A stretch of DNA of 64,000 bases from positions 1 to 64,000 of the forward strand of contig NZ_LZIJ01000197.1 of assembly GCF_001667115.1 (NCBI RefSeq). The letters run 5' to 3'. Of this stretch, positions 18,128 through 26,375 are shown in pieces. Within the stretch, counting starts at the first letter, position 1, and every line of letters begins with the position of its first letter. Made by a program: the position numbers and the translations under genes. This DNA is from Mycobacterium sp. 852002-51163_SCH5372311 (GTDB lineage: Bacteria; Actinomycetota; Actinomycetes; Mycobacteriales; Mycobacteriaceae). The notes beneath the pieces are model-generated. The model did not search any database. It had not been told where the DNA came from and saw only the letters and a program-made list of their open reading frames with translations.

Positions 18128-19039
18128 CTATGCCTCTGCATTTGTTTCGGCATGATCATCAGAGGTTAAGAACTCCCTACGAGTTTTGAGGCGGTATATC
18201 GCCAGGTCCGCCGGAACGCCGGCGGCTTTGTGTGCAAACGGGGGTTTACGCGCGCGCTTCGCGACGATACCCAGTTCGTCCAAATCACTTTGCGGTATCA
18301 GGTCCAGGGTCGCGCCGGACACCATGATGCCACCTTTGGTGGCTCGCTCCATGACGCGAGCGGCGATGTTGACGTCGTTACCGAGCCAGTCCGAGGCCAG
18401 CCGTTGCGGCCGCCCGGTGTGGATCCCGACCCGCATTCGCGGCGTGTAGCCGTCCACCTCGACCGATTTCATTGCCTCCTCGGCGACGCACACGGCCCGC
18501 ACGGCGACCAGCGGGTTGCGGAACACCGCCATCAGACCGTCGCCCAGCCGTTTGACGATGTGTCCACCGGCATCCAGCAGTGGCGTCTCGACGGCCCGGG
18601 CAACCTGTCGTAACAGCGTGAGCGCTGCGTCGTCACCGGCCTGCAACGACCATGCCGAGAACCCGACCAGGTCGGTGAAAACCAGCGTCACCTCGGGATT
18701 CGCCGGCTTGCGGGACACGGCCTCGGTCAGCGCCTGCCACACCTGTAGCACGCTCAGACTGACCTCCCGCGATGCGGCATCACGATCCCCCAACAGCCGA
18801 TCCGCGGCCCGCGCCGCCGCACGCGGGCCCCCTTCGCCCGCCGTGGACAGCGGGTCGCCGAAATCCGGATCACCGGGTAACAACCGTCGCGCCCGGCGGA
18901 TGAACGCCACGACGCCCGGACTGTGGTTCCTGGAGCGCAGCCAATGCGCCGGAGAGCGTCGTTGCGGCGTCGGCGACGCCAGCGCAGTGGCCGCTTTGTC
19001 AGACCCGCCGGAATCCGTATCCCCAGGTCCGACTTCCAC
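18128..19039 (-). CDS. Class III nucleotide cyclase, soluble (Rv1647-like)
   Basis: Probable adenylate cyclase. The C-terminal catalytic domain has metal aspartates in VFTDLVGFS (Asp123) and LGDGLMAVF (Asp167), a candidate substrate lysine at 163, and the transition-state pair in GNDVNIAAR (Asn224, Arg228). The first 100 residues are charged and have no membrane segment. The start is uncertain: GTG 19039 gives 303 residues, while a TTG at 19102 would add 21. A -10-like TATGAT at 19195-19200 would leave a leader of over 80 nt. M. tuberculosis has a PE gene (PE17) next door; none is present here. Confidence 0.85.
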   Translation of the reverse strand: MEVGPGDTDSGGSDKAATALASPTPQRRSPAHWLRSRNHSPGVVAFIRRARRLLPGDPDFGDPLSTAGEGGPRAAARAADRLLGDRDAASREVSLSVLQVWQALTEAVSRKPANPEVTLVFTDLVGFSAWSLQAGDDAALTLLRQVARAVETPLLDAGGHIVKRLGDGLMAVFRNPLVAVRAVCVAEEAMKSVEVDGYTPRMRVGIHTGRPQRLASDWLGNDVNIAARVMERATKGGIMVSGATLDLIPQSDLDELGIVAKRARKPPFAHKAAGVPADLAIYRLKTRREFLTSDDHAETNAEA

Positions 19040-19200
19040 GATCGCAAGGGTAGGCGGTTGCGCCTGAACGCGGCAACGACGGCCGTCCCGGCGGTGCCGC
19101 AACTCACGACGAAGCGCCTGATCAGGGCCTCGATCAGAGCCTCGTCACATCGTCTCCGGACCGCGCGCAACACGATCCCCCGCGATGCGCGGAAATCATA

Positions 19201-19216
19201 GACAACGTGCGTTGTC
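19201..19216. promoter_or_regulatory. Perfect 16-bp palindrome between divergent genes (TetR-type operator candidate)
   Basis: GACAACGTGCGTTGTC is two 7-bp arms around TG. It sits between a minus-strand -10 candidate (TATGAT, 19195-19200, for the cyclase) and a plus-strand one (TATCGT, 19222-19227, for the DUF2236 gene). That placement would let one regulator control both. The arm length and 2-nt centre are typical of TetR-family sites. No TetR gene is in the window. Confidence 0.65.
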
Positions 19217-19255
19217 AAAGTTATCGTGAGCGCAATTGGCAGTAGGAGGCCAGCG

Positions 19256-20308
19256 ATGACAACGACGTCGATCTCACCCCAGGCCACATCCGCGACATCC
19301 GCTCAACCGCTCGGACCCGACTCGCTCACCTGGAAGTATTTCGGTGACCTGCGCACCGGGATGATGGGCGTGTGGATCGGCGCGATCCAGAACATGTATC
19401 CCGAGCTGGGTGCCGGAGTCGAGGAGCATTCGATCCTGCTGCGCGAGCCGTTGCAGCGCGTGGCCCGCTCGGTGTACCCGATCATGGGCGTCGTCTACGA
19501 CGGCGATCGCGCGGCCTTAACCGGCCAGCAGATCAAGGGCTATCACCGCACCATCAAGGGTGTCGGCGCTGACGGGCGCCGGTACCACGCGCTGAACCCG
19601 GAAACGTTCTACTGGGCTCATGCCACGTTCTTCATGCTGGTCATCAAGGTGGCCGAGTACTTCTGCGGCGGCTTGACCGAAGCTGAGAAACGCCAATTGT
19701 TCGACGAGCACGTGCAGTGGTACCGGATGTACGGGATGAGCATGCGGCCGGTGCCCAAATCGTGGGAAGAATTCCAGGAGTACTGGGAGCGGGTAGGCCG
19801 CGAGCAGCTCGAGATCAACCAGGCGACGCTGGACATCTTCAATATGCGGATCCCCAAGCCGAGGTTCGTTCTGATGCCCACGCCGCTGTGGGACCAGCTG
19901 TTCAAGCCGATGTTCGCCGGCCAACGCTGGATCGCGGCCGGCCTTTTCGAACCCGCCGTCCGGGAGAAGGCGGGAATGCGCTGGACGCCGGGTGACGAGA
20001 TACTGCTGCGGCTGTTCGGAAAGGTGGTCGAGCTGGCGTTCCTGGCGGTTCCCGACGAGATCCGGCTGCATCCGCGTGCGCTGGCCGCTTACCGCCGGGC
20101 CGAGGGACGAATCCGAAACGACGCGCCACTGATCGAAGCCCCCGCGTTCATGGCGCCGCCACCCGATCGCCGCGGACTGCCGATGCATTACTTTCCGCCT
20201 GGTTCCAATCCGGCCAAGTTTCTATTCGAGCGTGCCGGATCACTGGTGCACGGCACGCTGTCGATTGCCGGCCTGCGGCCCGCCCGAGGGCGTAAACGGG
20301 CGGCCTGA
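19256..20308 (+). CDS. DUF2236 family protein (Rv1645c-like), MpaB/latex-clearing-like fold
   Basis: 350 residues. ATG 19256 is chosen for the AGGAGG 6 nt upstream; a longer frame from 19226 lacks one. The family (DUF2236) includes oxygenase-like, possibly haem-binding proteins. Conserved pieces seen are WKYFGDLRTG near the start, SVYPIMGVVYDG, and HALNPETFYWAHATFF, where His residues could bind haem. No signal peptide or membrane anchor is clear. A 16-bp palindrome covers the probable promoter. It converges on tsnR with the two stop codons touching. Reaction and substrate unknown. Confidence 0.85.
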   Translation: MTTTSISPQATSATSAQPLGPDSLTWKYFGDLRTGMMGVWIGAIQNMYPELGAGVEEHSILLREPLQRVARSVYPIMGVVYDGDRAALTGQQIKGYHRTIKGVGADGRRYHALNPETFYWAHATFFMLVIKVAEYFCGGLTEAEKRQLFDEHVQWYRMYGMSMRPVPKSWEEFQEYWERVGREQLEINQATLDIFNMRIPKPRFVLMPTPLWDQLFKPMFAGQRWIAAGLFEPAVREKAGMRWTPGDEILLRLFGKVVELAFLAVPDEIRLHPRALAAYRRAEGRIRNDAPLIEAPAFMAPPPDRRGLPMHYFPPGSNPAKFLFERAGSLVHGTLSIAGLRPARGRKRAA

Positions 20309-21094
20309 TTACCGCGTCCGAGCCAGCGCCCGCGCACTCTGGTACAAGCAGATGGCTGCGGCTGCCGCCACGTTCAGGCTCTCGGCGCCGCCGAACATCG
20401 GGATGCGCACGCGGTGGTCGGCTTGTTCCGCCACGTCGGCGGACAGGCCGTGTGCTTCGGGACCGAACAGCCACGCCGTCGGCTTTGCCAGCAGCGGCTC
20501 GGCGTCGGCGAGGCAGGTCTCGCCGTCCACCGTGCTGGCCAGCACCTGCAGCCCGGCCGCGCGAAGCGCGATGATCGCGGCAAACGGGTCCGGCGCGACC
20601 ACGACGGGAATCGCGAAGATGCTGCCGGCCGACGCACGCAGGCATTTGCCGTTGTAGGGATCGACGCTGTGCCCGCCGAGCACGACCGCCGCGGCGCCCA
20701 TGGCGTCGGCGATGCGGATGACGCTGCCCGCGTTGCCGGGCTCCCCGATCTCGACAGCGACGGCAACCAGCCGAGGTGAGCCGGCCAGCGCATCGGTGAG
20801 CCGGGTCGTCGGCGTCTCGCAAACCGCGACCAACCCCGCCGGGGTGACCGTGTCGGACAGCGCCTTTGCGGCGCGCTCGGTCACCAGATGCACCGGCGAG
20901 TCCTGGGCGGCCAACAAGGACGCGTGCCGCTGTGCCGCGGACTCTGTGACGAAGACGTCGCGAACCAATCCGCTCGCCGACGCTGCGCGCACCAGGTTGG
21001 GCCCCTCGGCGAGAAACCGCCCGGCTCGTCGCCGAGCGACATGGCGATGCAGTTTCACCGCCGCGGCCACCCTGGCCGAGCGTTCGGTGAGCAC
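20309..21094 (-). CDS. tsnR: SpoU/TrmH-family RNA 2'-O-methyltransferase
   Basis: 261 residues from GTG 21094 (VLTERSARVAAAVKLHRH), 14 nt after the rplT stop. The SPOUT knot motifs are present in order: GEPGNAGSVIRIADAMGA, LFGPEAHGLS and SLNVAAAAAICLY. Such enzymes methylate ribose in rRNA or tRNA with S-adenosylmethionine. The M. tuberculosis relative is annotated tsnR, but thiostrepton resistance is not implied. Fourth gene of the infC-rpmI-rplT unit, so probably an rRNA modifier. Confidence 0.92.
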   Translation of the reverse strand: MLTERSARVAAAVKLHRHVARRRAGRFLAEGPNLVRAASASGLVRDVFVTESAAQRHASLLAAQDSPVHLVTERAAKALSDTVTPAGLVAVCETPTTRLTDALAGSPRLVAVAVEIGEPGNAGSVIRIADAMGAAAVVLGGHSVDPYNGKCLRASAGSIFAIPVVVAPDPFAAIIALRAAGLQVLASTVDGETCLADAEPLLAKPTAWLFGPEAHGLSADVAEQADHRVRIPMFGGAESLNVAAAAAICLYQSARALARTR

Positions 21095-21108
21095 TACCCG
21101 GGCCTGGG

Positions 21109-21498
21109 CTAGGCAGCCTCTCCGGACGGTGCGTTGACGTCGTCGGGAAGCGCCGCCCGCGCGACGTCCACCAGCGCAGTGAACGCCGCGGGGTCGCTGA
21201 TCGCAATGTCGGCGAGGTTCTTGCGGTCCACCTCGACGCCCGCGGCCTTCAGGCCCTGGATCAGCCGGTTGTAGGTGATGTCGTTGGCGCGCGCGGCCGC
21301 GTTGATCCGCGAGATCCACAACTTGCGGAACTCGCCCTTGCGCGCACGACGGTCGCGGTAGGCGTAGTTCAGCGAATGCAGCTGCTGCTCTTTGGCTTTG
21401 CGGTAGAGCCGGGACCGCTGGCCGCGATAGCCTTTCGAGGCCTTGAGGACGCTGCGCCTCTTCTTGTGGGCGTTGACTGCCCGCTTCACGCGTGCCAT
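21109..21498 (-). CDS. rplT: 50S ribosomal protein L20
   Basis: 129 residues. The N-terminal basic extension (MARVKRAVNAHKKRR) and KGYRGQRSRLYRKAKEQ core bind 23S rRNA; ISRINAAARANDITYNRLI is the globular part. The ATG has AGGA 6 nt upstream. Third gene of the infC operon. In some other bacteria L20 represses this operon through the leader; I see no such L20-like structure between the genes here. Confidence 0.98.
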   Translation of the reverse strand: MARVKRAVNAHKKRRSVLKASKGYRGQRSRLYRKAKEQQLHSLNYAYRDRRARKGEFRKLWISRINAAARANDITYNRLIQGLKAAGVEVDRKNLADIAISDPAAFTALVDVARAALPDDVNAPSGEAA

Positions 21499-21582
21499 GG
21501 ATGTTCCTACTCTCGTTCAAACTTCAGATGCGGTTGGACGTGATTGACAAGGGTGGCGCTGAGCGCAGCGCCGCTCGGCGTG

Positions 21583-21777
21583 TCAGCCGTTCAGCAGGGA
21601 ATTGACCCGCTTGGCGTCGTTGGCCGACACCGCGGTGCGGCCGTCAAGCCGCCGCGTCCGGGTGGTCGGTTTGTGCTCGAGCAAGTGCCGGCGGTTGGCT
21701 TTCTGGCGGACGATCTTCCCGGTGCCGGTGCGCCGGAACCGTTTGGACGCCCCGCTGTGGGTCTTGGCCTTGGGCAT
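21583..21777 (-). CDS. rpmI: 50S ribosomal protein L35
   Basis: 64 residues, very basic, with MPKAKTHSGASKRFRRTGTG and the NRRHLLEHKPTTRTRRL core of L35. GGAGG lies 5 nt before the ATG. It sits between infC and rplT with 84-nt gaps on each side that hold no further gene. Confidence 0.97.
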   Translation of the reverse strand: MPKAKTHSGASKRFRRTGTGKIVRQKANRRHLLEHKPTTRTRRLDGRTAVSANDAKRVNSLLNG

Positions 21778-21861
21778 GTTTCCTCCGCTTCTGGTGCTTT
21801 CTGGTGCTTCTGATGCTTTATCAGGTCGTGGTTCTTGTTCAGTTGCGCCTTTTGCTGGCAG

Positions 21862-22464
21862 TCAGTTCGGTGACGGTGTCGTCTCCCCGGCTCCGGGCCC
21901 GCCGGGCTCCCCAGCCGGCCCCTCAGGATGCCGCGCCCGGGCGCGGGTCTTGGCGCCGCGGTGCGGTGCCAGCACCATCGTCATGTTGCGTCCGTCCTGC
22001 TTGGCCGAGGTCTCGACGAAGCCATAGTCGGCGACGTCGGCACCGAGCCGCTGCAGCAATCGGTAGCCAAGCTCGGGCCTGGACTGCTCGCGTCCGCGAA
22101 ACATGATGGTGACCTTGACCTTCGACCCCGCCTCGAGGAAGCGGACCACGTGACCCTTCTTGGTCTCGTAGTCGTGGTCGTCGATCTTCGGCCGCAGCTT
22201 CTGTTCCTTGACGACGGTCTGCTGCTGGTTCCTGCGGGATTCGCGCGCCTTCTGCGCCGCCTCGTACTTGTACTTGCCGTAATCCATGATTTTGCAGACC
22301 GGCGGTCTGGCGTTGGGGGCAACTTCGACGAGGTCGAGGTCGGCGTCCGCGGCGACGCGGAGTGCATCTTCGATACGCACGATGCCTACCTGCTCCCCTC
22401 CAGGGCCAATCAATCGGACTTCAGGTACGCGAATGCGCTCGTTGACGCGGGTCTCAGTGCTGAT
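21862..22464 (-). CDS. infC: Translation initiation factor IF-3, probable ATC start
   Basis: Prevents 50S joining and proofreads the initiator codon. The protein from 22464 reads (M)STETRVNERIRVPEVRLIG, with the IF3-N domain to about residue 75, the basic linker and IF3-C (KVTIMFRGREQSRPELG). No ATG, GTG or TTG fits: the codon at the expected place is ATC, 4 nt after GGGGAGG. E. coli infC is known to start at AUU and to be autoregulated because IF3 rejects it, so ATC here is a reasoned choice. The nearest in-frame TTG (22587) lies inside the leader terminator. 200 residues, as expected. Confidence 0.9.
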   Translation of the reverse strand: MSTETRVNERIRVPEVRLIGPGGEQVGIVRIEDALRVAADADLDLVEVAPNARPPVCKIMDYGKYKYEAAQKARESRRNQQQTVVKEQKLRPKIDDHDYETKKGHVVRFLEAGSKVKVTIMFRGREQSRPELGYRLLQRLGADVADYGFVETSAKQDGRNMTMVLAPHRGAKTRARARHPEGPAGEPGGPGAGETTPSPN

Positions 22465-22570
22465 GGGGCCTCCCCTGCTCGGCTTCTTCTGGTCTGTTGT
22501 TCGTGACCAGAGCCTGGAATCGGCCGCAAATGCACCGGGAAGCCAGCGGTGGATATACCACGCCACCAGC

Positions 22571-22594
22571 AAAAAAGCCCTGCACAAGCAGGGC
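22571..22594 (-). terminator. Intrinsic terminator inside the infC leader (attenuator)
   Basis: On the minus strand GCCCTGC, TTGT and GCAGGGC form a 7-bp GC-rich stem followed at once by TTTTTT. It lies after the presumed promoter and about 107 nt before the infC start. Canonical U-tract terminators are uncommon in mycobacteria, so this one in a 5' leader suggests premature termination control. Confidence 0.85.
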
Positions 22595-22688
22595 CCAATG
22601 CCGACCGGTCGCGGCCCGAAAGCTCAAGCCGCCTGCGCCGTGCGCAGGACGGGCATCAAAACACGCCCGTTGACCGGACCGCATAGCC

Positions 22689-22748
22689 TTACAGAAGTTC
22701 TCGATAGTCGGAATCTTCTCTTGGCATGCGGTGGGAGTGGGACTCCAC
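22689..22748 (-). CDS. Candidate 19-codon leader peptide upstream of infC
   Basis: GTG 22748 opens a 19-codon frame ending at TAA 22689, with product (M)ESHSHRMPREDSDYRELL. AGGGA lies 7 nt before the GTG, an ideal ribosome-site spacing. An internal ATG at 22727 would give the last 12 residues. The stop codon lies about 95 nt before the leader terminator. The position between promoter and attenuator, plus the ribosome site, suggests a regulatory upstream ORF; the peptide itself is unknown to me. Confidence 0.5.
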   Translation of the reverse strand: MESHSHRMPREDSDYRELL

Positions 22749-22788
22749 TTAACTGTCCCTGGCCTTAGCCGGGATGGTCGCGCAGGCC

Positions 22789-22794
22789 AGTCTA
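22789..22794 (-). promoter_or_regulatory. Candidate -10 element of the infC operon
   Basis: TAGACT on the minus strand matches TANNNT and would start a leader of about 318 nt, including the upstream ORF (22689-22748) and terminator (22571-22594). No good -35 hexamer is seen. It lies opposite the upstream extension of the lysX frame, which argues against an early lysX start. Confidence 0.45.
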
Positions 22795-22947
22795 GCAGCA
22801 CGGGGCTCGAAGGCGTTGCTGACGACCGTCGACGAGGCGGGCGAACTCGTGGCCGTCCCTGAATGCTCTCGTCCGGTCTTGGTACTCTTGGCCAGTCTTG
22901 GCCGTTCGCCAGCAATTTCAGTGTTTGAAGGAATATTCTCGCGGTCT

Positions 22948-25900
22948 GTGACACTCGCATCGACTCGCCCGAGGACTAGCCAGTCGAACTCCCGGCTTCA
23001 CTGGGTGCCGGCGGCGGCCGGCTGGACCGTCGGCGTCATCGCCACCGTGTCACTTATCGCAAGCGTGTCACCACTGCTCCGGTGGCTCATCAGGCCGCCG
23101 CGGGAGTTCATCAACGCCTATCTGTTCAACTTCCCGGACACCAGCATCGCGTGGTCGTTCGTGCTGGCACTGCTGGCCGCCGCCCTGACCGCCCGCAAAC
23201 GGATCGCCTGGTTGCTGCTGCTCGGCAACATGGTCTTCTCGGCCGCCTTGAACGTCCTCGATCTCGCCCAGGGTGGTAACCGGCCTTCCGAGAACTTCGG
23301 CGAAAGCCTGGGCTTCGCTTTCCATGTCGTGGCAGCCATTGTGCTGATCCTGAGCTATCGGGAATTTTGGGCCAAGGTCCGCAGGGGCGCCCTGTTCAAG
23401 GCGGCCGCGGTGCTGGTTACCGGGTGGATGATCGGGATCCTGTTGTCCTGGGGCCTGGTAGAGATGTTTCACGGCACCCTCGCCCCGGGTGATCGGTTGC
23501 TGTACGTGGCCAACCGGGTGGTCGGGTTCGCCGTCGTGCCCTCGCACTTGTTCACCGGCCGGCCGCAACCGCAGGTATTCCTCAACGCGATATTCGGGTT
23601 GTTCGGCGCGCTTGCGCTGATGGTCGCGGCAGTCGTGCTGTTTCAGTCCCAGCGGGCGGACAACGCGCTCACCGGCGAGGACGAATCCGCCATCCGCGGA
23701 CTGCTCGAATTGTGGGGGCAGAACGACTCACTGGGCTACTTCGCCACCCGTCGCGACAAGTCGGTGGTGTTCGCGCAGAGCGGCCGCGCCGCGGTCACCT
23801 ATCGAGTCGAGGTAGGCGTCTGCCTGGCCAGCGGCGACCCGATCGGCGACCCCAGAGCGTGGCCGCAGGCGATCGACGCCTGGCTCGGTCTCTGCCAGGC
23901 CTACGGCTGGGCACCGGGCGTCATGGGTGCCAGTTCGGAAGGGGCCAAGGCATACCGCGAGGCCGGTCTGAACGCCCTGGAGCTCGGCGACGAGGCGATC
24001 CTGCGGACCGCTGACTACAAGCTGTCCGGCCCGGAGATGCGCGGGGTGCGTCAGGCGGTGACGCGGGCGCGACGTGCGGGGCTGACGGTACGATTCCGGC
24101 GACACCGCGACATCTCCCCGGAGGAAATGGCGGACACCATTGCTCGCGCGGATGCCTGGCGCGACACCCAAACCGAGCGCGGCTTCTCGATGGCGTTGGG
24201 CCGGCTCGGCGATCCGGCCGATTCCGACTGCCTGCTGGTCGAAGCCGTCGATCGCGGCGGCAATGTGGTCGCAATGCTGTCGCTGGTCCCCTGGGGCCAG
24301 ACCGGCGTCTCCCTGGACTTGATGCGTCGCTCGCCGCAGTCCCCCAACGGCACCATCGAACTGATGGTCAGCGAGCTCGCCCTGAACGGGGAAAAGCTCG
24401 GCCTCAGCCGTATCTCCCTGAACTTCGCGGTGTTTCGCTCGGCGTTCGAGCAGGGCGCCCAACTCGGCGCCGGCCCGGTTGCACGACTGTGGCGCGGGCT
24501 GTTGCTGTTCTTCTCGCGATTCTGGCAACTGGAGGCGCTGTACCGCTCGAACATGAAATACCAGCCCGAGTGGGTACCGCGGTACGCCTGCTATGACGAT
24601 GCCCGGCTGATGCCGCGGGTAGGTGTCGCCTCGGTGATCGCAGAAGGCTACCTGGTGTTGCCGTTCAGCCGGCGCAACAAGGAGCACACCGGTCATCACT
24701 CGGCCGTGCCGGCGAGACTGGCCGAATCCGGCTTGCTGCATCACGACGGGTCAGCTCCGGACGTCAGTGGGCTACAACAACAACGAGGCGTCGTCACCGA
24801 GGGAGAACCGAAGTCCCGGCTGCCCGAACAGGTCCGGGTGCGCCTGACCAAGCTGAAGACGTTGCAGCGCACGGGCATGGACGCCTACCCGGTGGGCAGT
24901 CCGCCCAGCCACACGATCGCCGAGGCGATCGACGCCGACGACAAGGACAACGTCTCGGTTTCCGGACGCATACTGCGGATCCGCGACTACGGCGGCGTGC
25001 TGTTTGCCGATCTGCGTGACTGGTCGGGTGAAATGCAAGTGCTGCTTGACAATTCACGCTTGGAGCAGAGCCGCACGCGCGATTTCACCGCCGCCATCGA
25101 TCTGGGCGACCTGGTCGAGTTGACCGGCCAGATGGGCTTCAGCAAGAACGGGAACCGCTCGTTGATCGTGCGGGATTGGCGAATGATCGGTAAGTGCCTG
25201 CGGCCCCTGCCGAACAAGTGGAAGGGGCTGACCGACCCGGAGGCTCGGGTACGGACTCGATACGTCGATTTGGCGGTCAACCCCGAATCCCGCGATCTGG
25301 TGACAGCCCGCAGCAGCGTGTTGCGTTCGGTCCGGGAGACGTTGTTCGCCAAGGGATTCATCGAAGTCGAGACCCCGATTCTCCAACAAATTCACGGCGG
25401 CGCCGCGGCGCGGCCCTTCGTGACCCACATCAACAGCTACGACATGAATCTGTTCTTGCGCATCGCGCCGGAGCTCTACCTCAAACGGCTCTGCGTCGGC
25501 GGTGTGGAGCGGGTGTTCGAGCTGGGCCGCGCGTTCCGCAACGAGGGCGTCGACTTCAGTCACAACCCGGAATTCACATTGCTCGAGGCCTACCAGGCGC
25601 ATGCCGACTACATGGTGTGGGCCGACGGCTGCCGCGAACTCATTCAGAATGCCGCCGAAGCCGCGAACGGCTCCCAGACGGTCATGCGGTTCCGGACCGA
25701 CGGGTCGGACCGCATCGAACCAGTGGACATTTCCGGCAGCTGGCCGGTGAAGAGCGTGCACCAAGCGGTTTCCGAGGCGCTCGGCGAGGAAATCGACGTC
25801 GAGACCAGCCTGGCCACCCTGCGCAGGCTGTCCGATGCCGCGCACATTCCCTACCGGAAGCAGTGGGACGCGGGCGCGGTGGTGCTCGAGCTGTACGAGC

Positions 25901-26280
25901 ATCTGGTCGAGGACCGGACCGAGCATCCGACGTTCTACATCGACTTTCCGGCGTCGGTGTCGCCACTGACCCGCCCGCACCGCAGTAAGCCCGGTCTCGC
26001 CGAGCGCTGGGATCTGGTGGCCTGGGGCGTCGAGCTCGGCACCGCCTACAGCGAGCTCACCGATCCGGTCGAGCAGCGGCGTCGTCTGCACGAACAGTCG
26101 CTGCTGGCCGCCGGCGGCGACCCCGAAGCAATGGAACTCGACGAAGACTTCCTGCAGGCCATGGAATATGCGATGCCGCCCACCGGTGGACTGGGGATGG
26201 GCATCGACCGGCTTGTGATGCTCATCACGGGTCGCAGCATCCGCGAGACGCTGCCCTTCCCCCTGGCAAAGCCACACTAG
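22948..26280 (+). CDS. lysX: Lysyl-tRNA synthetase / lysylphosphatidylglycerol synthase fusion
   Basis: Adds lysine to phosphatidylglycerol, lowering surface charge and giving cationic-peptide resistance. The N-terminal half is MprF-like: about seven membrane segments (residues 15-240) then a DUF2156 GNAT-like transferase domain to about 600. The C-terminal half (about 623-1110) is a class II LysRS with an OB fold, motif 2 FRNEGVDFSHNPEF near 863 and motif 3 GGLGMGIDRLVML near 1080. I choose GTG 22948 (VTLASTRPRTSQ, 1,110 residues) because TATTCT lies 8 nt before it, fitting a leaderless start. The frame is open back to 22774, but that part covers the infC promoter on the other strand. Confidence 0.93.
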   Translation: MTLASTRPRTSQSNSRLHWVPAAAGWTVGVIATVSLIASVSPLLRWLIRPPREFINAYLFNFPDTSIAWSFVLALLAAALTARKRIAWLLLLGNMVFSAALNVLDLAQGGNRPSENFGESLGFAFHVVAAIVLILSYREFWAKVRRGALFKAAAVLVTGWMIGILLSWGLVEMFHGTLAPGDRLLYVANRVVGFAVVPSHLFTGRPQPQVFLNAIFGLFGALALMVAAVVLFQSQRADNALTGEDESAIRGLLELWGQNDSLGYFATRRDKSVVFAQSGRAAVTYRVEVGVCLASGDPIGDPRAWPQAIDAWLGLCQAYGWAPGVMGASSEGAKAYREAGLNALELGDEAILRTADYKLSGPEMRGVRQAVTRARRAGLTVRFRRHRDISPEEMADTIARADAWRDTQTERGFSMALGRLGDPADSDCLLVEAVDRGGNVVAMLSLVPWGQTGVSLDLMRRSPQSPNGTIELMVSELALNGEKLGLSRISLNFAVFRSAFEQGAQLGAGPVARLWRGLLLFFSRFWQLEALYRSNMKYQPEWVPRYACYDDARLMPRVGVASVIAEGYLVLPFSRRNKEHTGHHSAVPARLAESGLLHHDGSAPDVSGLQQQRGVVTEGEPKSRLPEQVRVRLTKLKTLQRTGMDAYPVGSPPSHTIAEAIDADDKDNVSVSGRILRIRDYGGVLFADLRDWSGEMQVLLDNSRLEQSRTRDFTAAIDLGDLVELTGQMGFSKNGNRSLIVRDWRMIGKCLRPLPNKWKGLTDPEARVRTRYVDLAVNPESRDLVTARSSVLRSVRETLFAKGFIEVETPILQQIHGGAAARPFVTHINSYDMNLFLRIAPELYLKRLCVGGVERVFELGRAFRNEGVDFSHNPEFTLLEAYQAHADYMVWADGCRELIQNAAEAANGSQTVMRFRTDGSDRIEPVDISGSWPVKSVHQAVSEALGEEIDVETSLATLRRLSDAAHIPYRKQWDAGAVVLELYEHLVEDRTEHPTFYIDFPASVSPLTRPHRSKPGLAERWDLVAWGVELGTAYSELTDPVEQRRRLHEQSLLAAGGDPEAMELDEDFLQAMEYAMPPTGGLGMGIDRLVMLITGRSIRETLPFPLAKPH

Positions 26281-26285
26281 TTCCG

Positions 26286-26360
26286 ATGGTGACGACCCGT
26301 CCCCCGCAAGCGGGAGGTGCCCCCAGCGCCCGGCTTCGCCGCCCTTGCGATCGCCACTAG
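26286..26360. repeat. Dispersed palindromic intergenic element, copy 1
   Basis: Read on the minus strand it starts AGTGGCGATCGCAAGG, continues GCGGCGAAGCCGGGCG and ends ACGGGTCGTCACCAT. The same blocks with few changes occur at 35813-35862. The ends are inverted (GTGGCGA and TCGTCAC), and this copy has an extra hairpin CCCGCAAGCGGG inside. It fills the gap between lysX and the next gene. Confidence 0.75.
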
Positions 26361-26375
26361 TCCGGGCTTTGTCGC

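Noticed and set aside
21788..21818. Three near-copies of TTCTGGTGCT between infC and rpmI
   Set aside because: Short, imperfect and isolated; no structure or conserved site follows from it, so probably local slippage.
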